Counted from the stretch's first letter, positions 31,762-43,864 are shown. The stretch is DNA of 64,000 nucleotides from Thelonectria olida (GCA_020736575.1 JAGPYM010000008.1:310001-374000); one strand, 5' to 3'. Numbers and translations: made by a program. The notes: a model not told the origin generated them from the letters alone.

Positions 31762-34700
31762 ATGCTCACACCGACCGTTTGCAACCGTCCCCCGTACTTC
31801 TACGCCTATGGCATGACCCCAGCCATCAGCTTGACCAGGTCAGTGCCTCGCGACCAGGATGCAACCGTCTTGTCGCTCGGAGCTGGCGATTTACACAACG
31901 TATTGTACACAGCATATCTCGAAGGGGATCTTCGTAAGACCCTTGTGCACCTCGTCTTCTGCTGGATTATTGTTGCTGACCGAATGTAAGCTAAGAGAAA
32001 CATTGATGTGACTTGTTGTGACAAGGATGAGAAAAGTGCTGGTGAGGATACTATGCCCGCCCATCCATCACACTACTTATGCTAAGATACATGATCTAGG
32101 CCGAAATGCCGTTTTTCTTTCATTTCTCCTTGACGAGAATGAGGCACTTGACAGTGAATCGTTGTGGGATTCTTACTACCACATGTTCATTAACAATGCC
32201 ACTATCGATGCTCTCCTCAAGCAGACCACCAAGTTGCTCTCAATGTCGAGCACCCTTGAGGGCTGGGAAAAAAACAACTATGGGCATGCAATCAAGTTCA
32301 GCGATGCCGATACGCTGACAGATGCCCGACGAGTGTGGCAGCGCATCAACCAGGCAGCTGAAGAGTTTCAGAAACAGGCCTACATGGAGGAATTCGACAA
32401 GAACTTTCGGGCCTCTAAAGAACGCCATAAAAAGTCAAGAACCAACATTGGCGGACTACGTTCGGCGGCGCCGCTCTCACTTCAAGCCCAGGACGTGGCG
32501 CCGCTGACATGGGAACAATACTGGAAGGATGGCACCGTGACGCCTAAACAGGCTGAAGCCAAGTTCCCCAACCCTCTTCTCATCGGACTGCTCTCTGATC
32601 ACGAGATACTGCACCACGATAGTGATCCAATCCAGTGCTTCCATCTTGCGGCAGCCTATGCTCCTCTTGTTAGCTCGTCCCCCTTGAACCCAACAGAGGC
32701 CGAGAAGAACTTGAAGCCTGCCGCAGCAGCACAGACGCAATTCAACGAATGGATCTCGGCAGCGAAGAAGATACTTGGCAAGACCTTGGTTATCCGCTTC
32801 GCGTGTGCGGAGGCATTGGCATTCTGCCATACTCTTCAGAGTGTGGCCGAGGGAAGTTTATCTGCAAATCTGTATAGAAGGCCGTGGGATACGAAACCGC
32901 TCAAGGTAGATGAAGGCACACCAACAAGTTTCGATCTCGTCGATACGTCGAACCTGGGCCATCACAGTGAGGTTCTCAGCATTCTTGCTGCTGCGGGCCC
33001 GCTTCTCAATGGCCAGCCATGGGCGACACTGTTCACGAGGATTCCGATCAGGTCTATGACCGAAGAACACGAAGAGGCCAAAGATTCCGAAGAGCTCAAT
33101 AAAGTCTGGCTTCGCACTCTTGAGACGGCATTACGCGGCGATGTCCCGACAGTTACTATGCTTCTGGGTTTGAGCCCGGTAGAGTACTGGACGAATGCCA
33201 AATGTGAACCAGACTGGGAACAACTCGTGACGATTCCAAGAACGAGTCCAACAAGCGCGAGAGTGGCTTGGAAGCTCGACAACCAACTGTCTGGATGCCC
33301 TGAAGGACGAGGGAAACTTCACATCGACGAAAGTTCGCTTTACCAGCTTCTCTTGCCAATAATTCGTCAGATGCTTGGATCTAATGATTCGTGGAAGCCC
33401 GAAGTAGACGACAAGACACATTCTTACTTTCAGTACGAGAGCATCGCCGTGCTATTGAAAACGATCAAGCAGCGGGTGCGGACAGACTGGGCAACTGCCT
33501 TAACTAGACTCTTTGACCTAATTGCCCAAGACGAGGGGTTGGAGTCGTTCGATATCAAGTTGATCCCGGGTTTGGGTGCCCAGTTGTACATTATGGGTGT
33601 TATCACCCAGCCGTGGCTCAAGTCTCATATCAAGAATATGCCAGTAGTAGGAGCATTCAATGGGTGGAATTCGATCCCAGAGGCCGTCTCGGTGACGCTC
33701 ACTGTCTCTCGAGATTCCATTTCCCGCCTGTGCGGAGGTTGGAATCTTCAGGATATGAATGCTCTCATATTTAATGGATCTCTTGGAGGCGATGGTCCGT
33801 GGCTGAGCAAGTTTGGTGATGTCCACATCGCCTTTGGAACTCCCCGAAAAACGAGCACCCCTGACAAGGATGACTACGAGGTCTCAGTTGAGCAGGATGA
33901 AGCAGGATGGTTCGGCACAGCGCCGCTTATCGCATCGTTCTATGTACCTACAGTTGCACTCCAAATGGAACTTGTACTATCACATCCCCACGTCAAGTTG
34001 ATGGTACAGCAAGCGGAACACGATGTACTGACCTTGAAGCCCGTCATTGACGCAAAGGTTTTTACTTTCGAGGAAAGCTTGGCTGACCATGAGAACGTCT
34101 TTGTCACAAAGTACATGCCTGGACAAAAGGGATATCCGGTCGTCTGTGCCCACGCGAAAGAATCCGCCAGTGCTACGAGGAGGCCTACTGATCTCCAAGG
34201 GACAACACTTATGGCCAAGATATCTGAGTCTGAAGAGAGACTCACCACCATTACAGGTCACCTCGACTTGAATTCCGAGAAGGCTAAAACGCTCCTCGAA
34301 CAGAAGGTTCCAATCGAGCTACGATACCAGAACCCTTTTGTTGTTGATGTTGTGTTTGACCGCACAGAGCTCATTTGTTCAGTAAGATTCCCGATACCGG
34401 TTGAAAAGGACGGAATCATGACTCGAGTGGCTCGGAAATCGGGATATTTCGAAGTGATTGCAACTATTGCTCGGCCTGGAGTCTCCAAGGAGCTTGCCGA
34501 CTTGGCCTTCCCGTCTGCACTCTCGCTTGCTCATGTACCGTGCGCGATGAATGTGCCGCATCTCAACCTCGACTTTTTACCGATCATCGACGTTCAAAGT
34601 GAACATGATAAGCTCAGATGGCTTACTACGCTTACGTCTATTCAATTCTCGGACCGGGAGAAGCAGCTACGCGAACAGGCTGACGAAAGATCGGGCATCT

Positions 34701-35350
34701 CCCCCGATCTTAGACTCAATTTCAAAGAATCCTTGTTCACAATGTTCATGCTCGCCTCTGGGGCCCAAGGTGGGCAAACTGGTCTGTTTGCGATTAATAA
34801 TTCTGGGAAAGGTGGAATCCATATGCTTATTTTTGTGTCTGCATTGAGACTTGACGGAGAATGCGGTTCGGTGGTTCTTGATGCGGCGGTCATCCCTTTC
34901 ACCACTGAAATGATTGCGTCAGGAGAGATGGAAACCTTCTTGCTGGTACTTAGAGAGCTGGAGTGTTGCTCTATTGAGGTCAACGATGAGGAACTGATCC
35001 TTTGGAAGAAAGTCCTTCCATCGCTGGTCGAGCGATGTCGGACATGGTCTCACCGGGATAGCTGCGAGTACAAGGACGAACTCGCAACGGTGCCACTCAG
35101 CTTGAAGGAAGGGGATGCCACTATCTGCTCCTGCGGCAACGGCAAAATTCCTGATAATTTCATGGGGCTTCCTGAGTGGGAGACTGCAGTCCCCAACGCG
35201 GTACGAGTGGCCATTTCCCCTTTGTATGCCATGTCATATGTGGAGCATGCCCTTGCCCTTGAGCCTGGTGCTACGGAGAAGGGATCCCAGGACGCTGGGC
35301 TCCTGGAAGACGTCGACTTGAAAGGCATTGACCTGTCGAGTTCGGCATAG
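31762..35350 (+). CDS. DUF4470-domain protein, 1157 aa
   Basis: Large fungal protein of unknown function. Exons 31762-31933, 31991-32041 and 32100-35350. The first two introns (57 and 58 bp) were placed by restoring the N-terminal DUF4470 pattern: YFYAYGMTPAISLTRSVPRD, SLGAGDLHNVLYTAYLEGDL, then PKRNIDVTCCDKDE and KSAGRNAVFLSFLLDE. The fold of that region resembles a nucleotide- or SAM-binding module (GxGDxxN, then a CCD motif). The first intron ends in the less common AAG but has a good CTGAC branch site 11 bases earlier. The remaining 1000 residues show no domain I can name. A short Cys-rich stretch near the C-terminus (DATICSCGNGK) recurs in this family, whose other members often carry a MYND finger; no complete MYND is seen here. 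Confidence 0.75.
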
Positions 35351-35974
35351 AACTGGTGGCTAAGTGAGAAAATTGCGGCAAGCGCAGCAATTTCTGCAAG
35401 GCAGAAGGGGAAGACGAAGGAGAAGATGTCGTCGATAGGTGCGGGGACTGTGGGATAGATGAGGTTTGCATGTCTAGAAGACGACGACAGGAGTAAGACG
35501 GTTGCGAGACAGGAGGGAAAGACGGAGGACGCCTGATGAGGTGTCAGGGGGACGATATGGAATGCGAGGAAGCAAAGCGGATATTATGACGACCAAGTTA
35601 AAGATGATGATGGATGAATGAACGAATGAATATACCTGTTGACCCAGCTCTTCAAAGTATACTCAGGGACCTAGGGAGGTGTGTTGAAAGAAGGTTGTAG
35701 ACTGTCATGGAACAACTTCGCCGTGATTGGACACTTGACCGAGGGGCTCACCGAGAAGCTCATTGAGGGGCGCCAGGTGCAAAGTGGCAGCCTACACCGC
35801 CCGTCCACCGCCTTCACCGCGGAGGGGCAGAAAAAATGTCCACGGCAGCCAGCCCGCTATTGCCTGTCTGGTGCCTTCCACAGCTGGAGCGAGCTTGTGG
35901 GAATTACGAAATCGCGATCCAACTTCCCCAAACTCGCAACTCAACTCCCAACTCGACATTAGCATTCCGCAGAC
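35351..35974. other. Intergenic region before CCT6
   Basis: 624 bp, purine-rich after the DUF4470 stop. No gene seen. Confidence 0.5.
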
Positions 35975-37893
35975 ATGTCGGCCGCCCAGCTTCTGAATCC
36001 CAAGGCCGAGTCCCGAGTACGTTTTTCCTGCCGTCGAAAAAAAAATTATCATCGTCAGGGCCATGCCACCTAACCACTTACCGGTCGCAGAGGAGGGGCG
36101 AAGCTCTCAAGGTCAACATCAATGCCGGCGAGGGCTTGCAGGATGTTCTCAAGTCCAACCTGGGCCCCCTGGGCACCATCAAGATGTAAGAACCGCGCAT
36201 GCAAGATTGCTATTCTCTAGCTAACATTCTCTCACAGGCTCGTCGACGGTGCGGGACAGGTACTGCCGCCTCTTTCTGCCCCTCAGTCCGCCCCTTTACT
36301 GATGGTTCCCCACTAGATCAAGTTGACCAAGGACGGCAACGTCCTGCTTCGCGAGATGCAGATCCAGAACCCGACCGCCGTTATGATTGCCCGAGCAGCG
36401 ACTGCGCAGGACGATATTTGCGGTGACGGAACCACGTCAGTTGTCATGTTGGTGGGCGAGCTCCTGAAGCAGGCAGACCGACACATTTCTGAGGGACTGC
36501 ACCCCCGAATCATTACCGATGGCTTCGAGCTTGCAAAGGTTGAGGCGCTGAAGGTGAGTCTCGTTGTTTTGCAACCTAGAACAGTTGTCTGATTCTTATA
36601 GTTCCTCGACGAATTCAAGTTGCCCAAGGATATCGACCGAGAACTGCTACTCAGCGTCGCCCGAACATCCCTCGCCACGAAGCTCAACTCGAGTCTTGCT
36701 GCTAAGCTTACTCCCGATATCGTCGATGCCGTTCTGGCCACCTATCAGGCCCCCGCGAAGCCCGATTTGCACATGGTGGAGATCATGAAGATGCAGCACC
36801 GAACAGCCGCAGACACCAAGTTGATCCGTGGTCTGGCTCTGGACCACGGTGCCCGACACCCTGACATGCCGAAGCGACTCGAGAACTGCTACATCCTGAC
36901 CATGAACGTCAGTCTAGAGTACGAGAAGACTGAGATTAACTCCAGCTTCTTCTACTCGAGCGCGGAGCAGCGTGAGAAGCTCGTTGAGAGCGAGCGCCGA
37001 TTCGTCGATGCCAAGCTGAAGAAGATCGTTGATCTCAAGAAGGAGCTGTGCGGAACTGACGGAAAGAAGAACTTTGTTGTCATTAACCAGAAGGGTATTG
37101 ACCCCTTGTCTCTGGATGTCCTGGCTAAGAACGGTATTCTGGCTCTCCGAAGAGCCAAGAGAAGGAATATGGAGCGACTTCAGTTGGTCTGTGGCGGTAC
37201 CGCGCAGAACAGCGTTGAGGACTTGACTGAGGACGTTCTGGGCTGGGCTGGTCTCGTCTATGAGCAGACCCTCGGCGAGGAGAAGTTCACCTTCGTTGAG
37301 GAGGTCAAGGATCCCAAGTCGGTCACGTTGATGATCAAGGGACCCAACGCGCACACTATTGCCCAGGTTACCGATGCCGTCCGAGACGGTCTGCGTAGTG
37401 TATACAACACCATTGTGGACCAGAGCGTCGTTCCTGGAGGTGGTGCGTTCCAGGTTGCCTGCGCCGCCCACTTGAAGAGTGATGCCTTCACCAAGTCTGT
37501 CAAGGGCAAGGCGAAGTGGGGTGTTGAGGCTTTCGCCGATGCCCTTCTTATTATTCCCAAGACTCTGGCCGCCAACGCTGGTCTCGATATCCAGGATGCT
37601 CGTAAGTGGTCCGATGAACATGGCTTGTATGAATTTGAACTGACTCTTTCCCAGTTGCTGGCCTGCAGGATGAGTATGCTGACGGAAACGTTGTTGGCCT
37701 GGATCTTGAGACGGGAGACCCCATGGATCCCGAGCTGGTGGGTGTGTTTGACTCTTTCCGAGTATTGCGAAACTGCGTCGCTTCAAGTGCAAGCATCGCA
37801 TCCAACTTGCTTCTGTGCGACGAGTTGTTGAAGGCTCGACAAATGGGTAGATCAGGCGGACCAGGCCCCGGTATGGATGGTCCTGACTCTTGA
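35975..37893 (+). CDS. CCT6: T-complex protein 1 subunit zeta (CCT6)
   Basis: Zeta subunit of the TRiC/CCT chaperonin ring. Six exons: 35975-36016, 36091-36185, 36238-36259, 36317-36553, 36602-37601 and 37655-37893. They give 544 aa, normal for CCT6. The third exon is only 22 nt and encodes the end of GTIKMLVDGAGQ. Subunit-typical sequences are [97 protein letters not shown] and [15 protein letters not shown]. The nucleotide-binding GDGTT and NDG-equivalent TKDGNVLL are intact. The last intron splits D-A/L-A-G-L-Q. A 338-codon frame lies antisense to exons 5-6 but is a shadow. Identification is firm. Confidence 0.96.
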
Positions 37894-38192
37894 GATGTTG
37901 GAGATACCAGGTTAGAATAACGGTAGACAAAAAGACACTGGACGGGTAATCAAAACGATTGCTATGTATGCCAGAGTTCTAATGTAAATGGGACATGTCC
38001 ATGTGTTGACCAATTCCTCTTTTCTCTTGGTATTATTGAGTGATTCTTATGAACTGTGTCTTGGACGTTGGCAACGGTCCTTATCGTGGCGCTAAGCCCC
38101 GCATCAATCGTCAACTCCAAAGAAAAAAAATCTTGACCCCACCATCGTCTGCGACAACCCTCTCTGCTTTGTGTATACAGACAAGTCCAAAT

Positions 38193-39474
38193 ATGGCTTC
38201 TTACGATTCCGATTCATCGGAAGGGGGAGAATTCCAGGAGACAAACGTTCTCCTGGGATATGCTTCAAAAGATGCGGACGAAGATACCGTCAGCCGTCTC
38301 GGAGGCCAACCAGTACGTTCATCATTCTTCCCAAGTGTCCCAGCTGCATCACTAACATGGTGCATAGGAATGGCTAGACCCCGAAACACCCCCCAGCGCA
38401 GCATACGCAAGATGTAAAGTCTGCAAGGATATGATGGCTCTGATCTTGCAGCTCAACGGCGAACTACCCGAGCGATTCCCCGAGCACGAACGACGGATAT
38501 ATGTCTTTGCTTGCCGCCGTGCGAGCTGCCGGCGCAAGGAGGGGAGCATTCGCGCGCTGCGAGGTGTGAAGGTGTGGAAGGAGGTGGAACCTAAGAAGGA
38601 AGCTGAAGAGGAAAAAAATAAAGAAGAGGAGACGAAACCCAAGAATGACGGACCTGGGTTGGGGGAAGCACTGTTTGGGGCAAAGGGCCTTGGAGGTGCT
38701 GCTGCCGCCGCGAATCCCTTCTCCAGCAACGCCAACCCATTCGGCTCTTCGACCAGCAGTTCAGCGAACCCCTTCGGCTCGGGTCCTTCATCGAACCCTT
38801 TCTCCTCTCAACCAGCCAAACCTGCTGTCTCAGAAACACACGCCACCACCACCACCGCAGCTTCTGCCCTCCCCAAGACCTTCGCCGAGTCTCTGAACAT
38901 CACAGCCCCCCCGCCCACCCCACCACCCGCCGCCGAGCCCTGGCCCGAGAAGCTGTCCGAGCCCTACCCGACGCTGTACCTCGCCGACGCGGACTTCGAG
39001 ACTCTCGATCCCACGCCTGCAAAGGTGCCCCAAAACACCCGTCTCGAGGACGCCGATGCCCCAGAGCCCTCGGCCCTCGACCGCGAGGCCTTCGAGTCCG
39101 CCATGGACGCCACCTTTCAGAAATTCGCGGACCGTCTGGCCCAGAACCCAGAGCAAGTCATCCGCTACGAATTCGCCGGCGCGCCGCTGCTGTACTCCAA
39201 GACGGACGTCGCGGGCGCCGTGATCACCAAAGGCGCTGTTCCGCGCTGCAGCACGTGCGGCTCTCGCAGGGCGTTTGAGGTCCAGCTGACACCGAACGCC
39301 ATTTTTGAGCTGGAGGGGGATGACTTGAGTCTGGATGGTATGGAGTGGGGGACCATCATCGTGTTTGTGTGCGAGAAGGATTGCTCGCCGCGGGGGGTCG
39401 AGTTGACCAAGACGGGATATGTTGAGGAGTGGGCGGGCGTGCAGTGGGAGGAGTTGACTGGCAAGAAGAAGTAA
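38193..39474 (+). CDS. TSR4: Tsr4 / PDCD2-family ribosome biogenesis protein
   Basis: Cytoplasmic protein of the PDCD2 family; yeast Tsr4 is the dedicated chaperone of ribosomal protein uS5 (Rps2). Exons 38193-38312 and 38368-39474 (55-bp intron) give 408 aa. N-terminal pattern: ETNVLLGYASKDADEDTVSR, LGGQPEWLDPETPPSAAYAR, then CKVCKDMMALILQLNGELPE and ERRIYVFACRRASCRRKEGSIRALR. This is the Tsr4/PDCD2 N-terminal zinc-binding region. A lysine/glutamate stretch and a Phe-rich, Ser/Asn/Pro low-complexity linker follow (NPFSS, NPFGS repeats). The PDCD2_C domain contains CSTCGSRRAFEVQLTPN and VFVCEKDCSP. The linker is charged and disordered. Convergent with eIF3k. Firm family call. Confidence 0.92.
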
Positions 39475-39813
39475 ACTCAAAATGGCGAGAAGGCTGTACA
39501 GATGCAACGGTTTACGATGAGAGAAAAGTTTATGGAATACGTTGAATATGATATGATGACCACCTCTTACAAAGGTATCGAGAGAATACTCTATCGAAAA
39601 ATCAAGCATGGGTAATCCAACAAGATCACCAAGACGACAAAGCTCTATTTGAGCTAGACTCTTTGGATTGCTTTTCAATGACATGCCCTATAACGCCTGG
39701 ATTTTAGAACCCTCGCCATGCTACCCATTCCCTTCCGCATTCATGAGTTCGTCATGACATGTCCCGCGTGATTGGGGAGTACAAAACCCCCGTTTGATAC
39801 TATGCTAGACTCC
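39475..39813. other. Convergent 3' regions of TSR4 and eIF3k
   Basis: 339 bp; no gene seen. Confidence 0.5.
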
Positions 39814-40744
39814 TTACACCGTCTCCCACGCCCGTCGGATCACTCTGGAGAACTGCTCGACGTTGACATCCTCGCGGATCTCGGCCTTCTTGGCCTCGTT
39901 GTCGGGGTTGGAAGGGATCTTGACGTTGCCGTCGTCCTCAACAGTCCAGCCACAGGTCTCGGTGACGAACTTCTTCGTGGCCTCCTCGTTCTTGAGGCCG
40001 AGCCACGACTCAAGGTGGGAGAGCTTGAGCTCTCGGAAGGACTGGGAGATGAGGTGGGCGATCGTGTTACGGATGACGTCCTCAAAGCCGTTAATGTCGG
40101 CAATCAGATCGGCGCACAGGTCATCGCCGTCAATGTCCGCCCAGAAGCGGGCATACTGAGCACCCTCGAGCTGACCGTTGAGGGAGCGAAGCTTGGCGAG
40201 GGCCTCGTGGAGCTCGCCGGCTGAGGCAGCCGAGGGGTTAATGAGGTGGAGGGCGAGGGAGAATTGTGACGAGGGAAACTGGCTCATGGCCTTGACCAGG
40301 ATGTTGGTGACGATCTCATCCTTGATGCGGTCAGGGTTGAGCTGGTACCTATGGAGAAGGAGGGTTTGGTTAGCCTCGATCCGCGATAGGAGTGGGAGGG
40401 TAGTTTTGCAAAAGAGGACAAAGATTGGGCTTTTCAGAGTCTAATTAGAAATACTTCAAGTGTGATTTTCACACAATTCAGGTAATAGGAAACGTTGACA
40501 TAGTTCTTCATCATACAAAGCCATCGAAAACAGTTGCAGTTTGCGCCATCTCGGCCGCGGGAAAAACGACAATGACTCACAGTTTCAACAGGGTGCGGTT
40601 GGCATTGCAGTCAGTAAACTCCTGCTCGCATTGCTCGCCCAGGTAGCCCTCGAGATGGCCGACAGCCTCGGGGTTGTACCGCTCGAGGCCGTTGATGATG
40701 CTTGTGATGTACTCGGGCCTCTCGGACGGGTCTTCGCCGTTCAT
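39814..40744 (-). CDS. Translation initiation factor eIF3 subunit k
   Basis: Non-core subunit of eIF3, with a HAM/winged-helix (PCI-like) fold. Two exons, 40744-40581 and 40348-39814, are separated by a 232-bp intron, the longest I placed in this window. Total 232 aa, the usual eIF3k size. Key sequences: RPEYITSIINGLERYNPEAV, GHLEGYLGEQCEQE, then LLKLYQLNPDRIKDEIVTNI across the splice. Further on are LHEALAKLRSLNGQLEGAQY and ARFWADIDGDDLCADLIADI, then SFRELKLSHLESWLGL. The splice restores LKLYQLNP exactly, which supports the long intron. Divergent from the DNA ligase gene with a 384-bp shared promoter. eIF3k is present in filamentous fungi but missing in budding yeast, consistent with the organism. 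Confidence 0.92.
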
Positions 40745-41128
40745 GGTGGCGGTAGGAGGAAGGGTGATTTGAGGGGGATGTCGGGGGAAGAGTATTAAAT
40801 AAAGATTTCGGATGGTTGTGTGAGGGGAGCCGCTTGTGCGTTCCGAACAGGCTTAGCGTCTAGGAGGGGCTGGTGATTTTTTTTTTGCTCTAGGGAGTTC
40901 TGTGGGCATCACGTGCTTCGGCGTCGGACCCGTCGTCATGCATTCACGGTTGAGAGTCGATAGCGTGCCTGGCGCGTCGCTGAGCTCTTCATGACGGCGT
41001 ATGACTACCTACCCATGTCACTTACAGGACATGGAGTTGGCTTGTTTTCCGTACTCTCCATATGAGAGACTCCAAGCTTGATTCTCGCTTTTGAGATTGC
41101 CTTCACCTTTGATCACTCAACTAATGCA
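40745..41128. promoter_or_regulatory. Bidirectional promoter of eIF3k and DNA ligase I
   Basis: 384 bp between divergent starts. It contains a T10 tract near 40878-40886, a palindromic CACGTG (40910-40915; E-box, Cbf1-type) and a GCGCGT near 40972. No ORF of interest. Regulatory meaning is inferred. Confidence 0.45.
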
Positions 41129-43864
41129 ATGCCGAGTCCATCCAAGAAGCGTAAGCTGAACAACGGCAGCAATGCGCCTGCTTCTAAAGGACTGGAGTAT
41201 TTCTTCTCGAAACAGAGACAAAATGGTACCCAGAGCGCCAATGATCCCACTCCGGTTGCCTCTAGTGATGCTGATCCTCCCACGACTGAAATGACGGACG
41301 AGGAGTTGGCCCGTAAACTCCAAGCAGAATGGGATCAAGAGGCTGCCAGCGAAAGACACACGGCCCAAATTAAGAGTCAACCGACGACGGGCGAATCTAG
41401 TGAGACGAGCTCGGTCAAAGAATCAGCTGAGATTTCAGAGCCCACTCAACCGCTCGTGCTTCCCACCTCACTCTCTAAACCGAACCCATCCAAGGAGAAT
41501 TCCAAGCCGACCCTTGGCCTCCAGGCGGCTGGGATATCAGAGGATACGACTTCGACATCGATACCACTAGATGAACCGCCCCTTACATTCGAGCCATCGA
41601 AATACCTGCCCCAATTGCATGACCACTTGGTTTCAGAAGGCGGTGACGCTTCATATGCGCTCCTCACTAGATGTTTTGTTCTTGTCAGTGGAACGACGAG
41701 TCGAATCAAGATTGTGGATACTCTTGTAAACTGCCTGCGGATCTTGATTGAGGGCGATCCGTCAAGTCTATTACCAGCTGTAGGTCTCTAGTCCCAAGTC
41801 ATAGTTCACGACTCATTCTCTTAGGTTTGGTTGGCGACCAACTCGATATCTCCGCCTTACATATCTCTGGAGCTCGGCCTTGGTGGTTCGGCAATATCTA
41901 AGGCGTTGAAAAACGTTTGTGGCCTTGATAGCCGATCCCTGAAAGCCATTTACGACAAATATGGCGACGCTGGAGACGTGGCATTCGAAGCGAAGAAGAA
42001 ACAGAGCTTCACCTTGAGGAAGCCAAAGCCACTGACTATCAAGGGCGTATACCAATCTCTAGTCAAAATCGCCAATAGCCAAGGCCAAGGAAGCGCAGAG
42101 GCGAAACAGAGGCTCGTAGACCGACTGCTACAAGATGCCCGTGGTGGCGAGGAGAGTCGGTTTGTTGTGCGAACTCTGTGCCAGCATGTAAGAAACCCTC
42201 TGCTCTTGATGAACACTATGTAGCTAACTATAGTGTAGCTTCGAATCGGTGCTGTCAAAACCACAATGCTCATTGCGTTGTCGAGAGCTTTCCAACTCTC
42301 GCGACCTCCTGGCGCAGACTTCCCTCTTAAATCCGCTTCTGAGCTTTCCAAGTTAAAGAAGGATGAGCTGGCAGAGGTTTGGGCTAGAGGCGAGGAAATT
42401 GTCAAAGCTTGCTACGCAAGGCGACCCAATTACAGTGATTTGGTACCTGTACTTCTCGAAATCGGGACCTCAGAGGAGCTGCTAATACGGTGTGGCATCA
42501 CCATGCACGTTCCTCTCCGTCCCATGCTTGGAAGCATAACTCGAGACTTGTCAGAGATGCTTACCAAGCTGCAGGGGAGAGATTTCGCATGCGAGTACAA
42601 GTATGACGGCCAGAGAGCCCAAGTACACTGCGACGAACAAGGGAAAGTTTCCATATTCTCGAGGCATCTGGAGCTCATGACGGACAAATATCCCGATCTC
42701 GTCGATCTGATACCCAAAATCCGGGGGGAAGACGTGAGCAGCTTCATCATGGAGGGTGAAGTGGTGGCAGTTGATCGGACTACGGGAGAGCTGAAGAATT
42801 TCCAGACATTGACCAATCGAGCTCGCAAAGATGTCGATATTGGCAGCATCACGGTCAATGTCTGCCTCTTTTCATTTGATCTCATGTACTTGAATGGCCA
42901 ACCACTGCTGGATCGCCCTTTTCGCGAACGACGGGAGTTATTACGTTCCCTCTTCACCGAGGTTCCCCATCATTTCACCTGGGTCAAGAGTCTGGACGCT
43001 ACCTCTATTGATTCTGAGGCTGTGCTGGAGTTTTTCAAGTCAGCGACTGAGACCAAATGCGAAGGCATCATGGTGAAAATTTTGGATAATCTCCCGGCTT
43101 TACCATACACCGGGGAAGAAGAAGAGAAGGCTTCTGAACCAAGCGAGAAGGCATCGCTCTCCAAATCGAAGACAAAAGGAAAAGGGAAGGCCAAACTAGC
43201 AGCCGAGGAGAATGGTGCTGAGAAGAAAGCCAAGTCGCGGCGCAAACCTCTACTGGCAACATATGAACCTGACAAGCGACTTGATTCATGGCTCAAGGTC
43301 AAGAAGGACTACAGCTCTAGTTTCGATACACTCGATCTGATACCAGTCGCTGCATGGCACGGCCAAGGCCGAAAATCGAAGTGGTGGTCACCGATCCTAC
43401 TTGCTGTCCGAAACGAAGACAGCGGGACACTCGAAGCAGTGTGTAAATGCATATCAGGCTTCACGGACGTCTTTTACAAAGCCAACAGGGATTTCTACGA
43501 CGACGGAGAAGAGAGTGGAGAGCCGAAGAATACGAGGCCACAAAAACCGAGCTTCGTTGAGTACTCGGGGCCGAGACCAGATGTGTGGTTTGAGCCGCAG
43601 GAGGTGTGGGAAATGGCATTTGCAGACATCACATTGAGCCCAACCTACACGGCAGCGATTGGGCTGGTTAGTGACGAGAGAGGATTGAGCCTGAGGTTTC
43701 CTAGGTTCTTGAAGAAGAGAGAGGACAAAGGAATAGACGAGGCGAGTACGAATGACTTTCTGGCTGGTCTTTGGAGAAAGCAAGAGGCCAAAGCTGTCAC
43801 CACAGCAGGAGCTGAAGAGGGAAACACGATTGGACAGGACGCAGACATAGAGGAAGACGAATGA
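41129..43864 (+). CDS. CDC9: DNA ligase I (Cdc9), ATP-dependent
   Basis: Seals Okazaki fragments and excision-repair nicks in the nucleus. Exons 41129-41779, 41825-42187 and 42239-43864 give 879 aa; introns are 45 and 51 bp. The disordered N-terminus starts MPSPSKKRKLNN (basic, NLS-like), followed by KGLEYFFSKQ, which resembles a PCNA-interacting box. The DNA-binding domain follows (SLKAIYDKYGDAGDVA). Nucleotidyltransferase motifs: I is CEYKYDGQRAQVH with catalytic Lys459, III is SFDLMYLNGQPLLDR, IV is KCEGIMVK and V is WLKVKKDY. The OB-fold region contains AWHGQGRKSKWWSPILLAV. Between motifs IV and V there is an insertion of about 55 residues, Glu- then Lys-rich (residues about 618-674), absent from animal ligase I. 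The start is the ATG of MPSPSKK; a nearer ATG at 41124 is out of frame. Confidence 0.95.

Noticed and set aside
36914..37930. 338-codon frame antisense to CCT6
   Set aside because: Mirror of a conserved chaperonin exon; Leu-rich with no domain.
38830..39684. 284-codon frame antisense to TSR4
   Set aside because: Gly/Arg/Leu-rich shadow of the Pro-rich linker; no domain.
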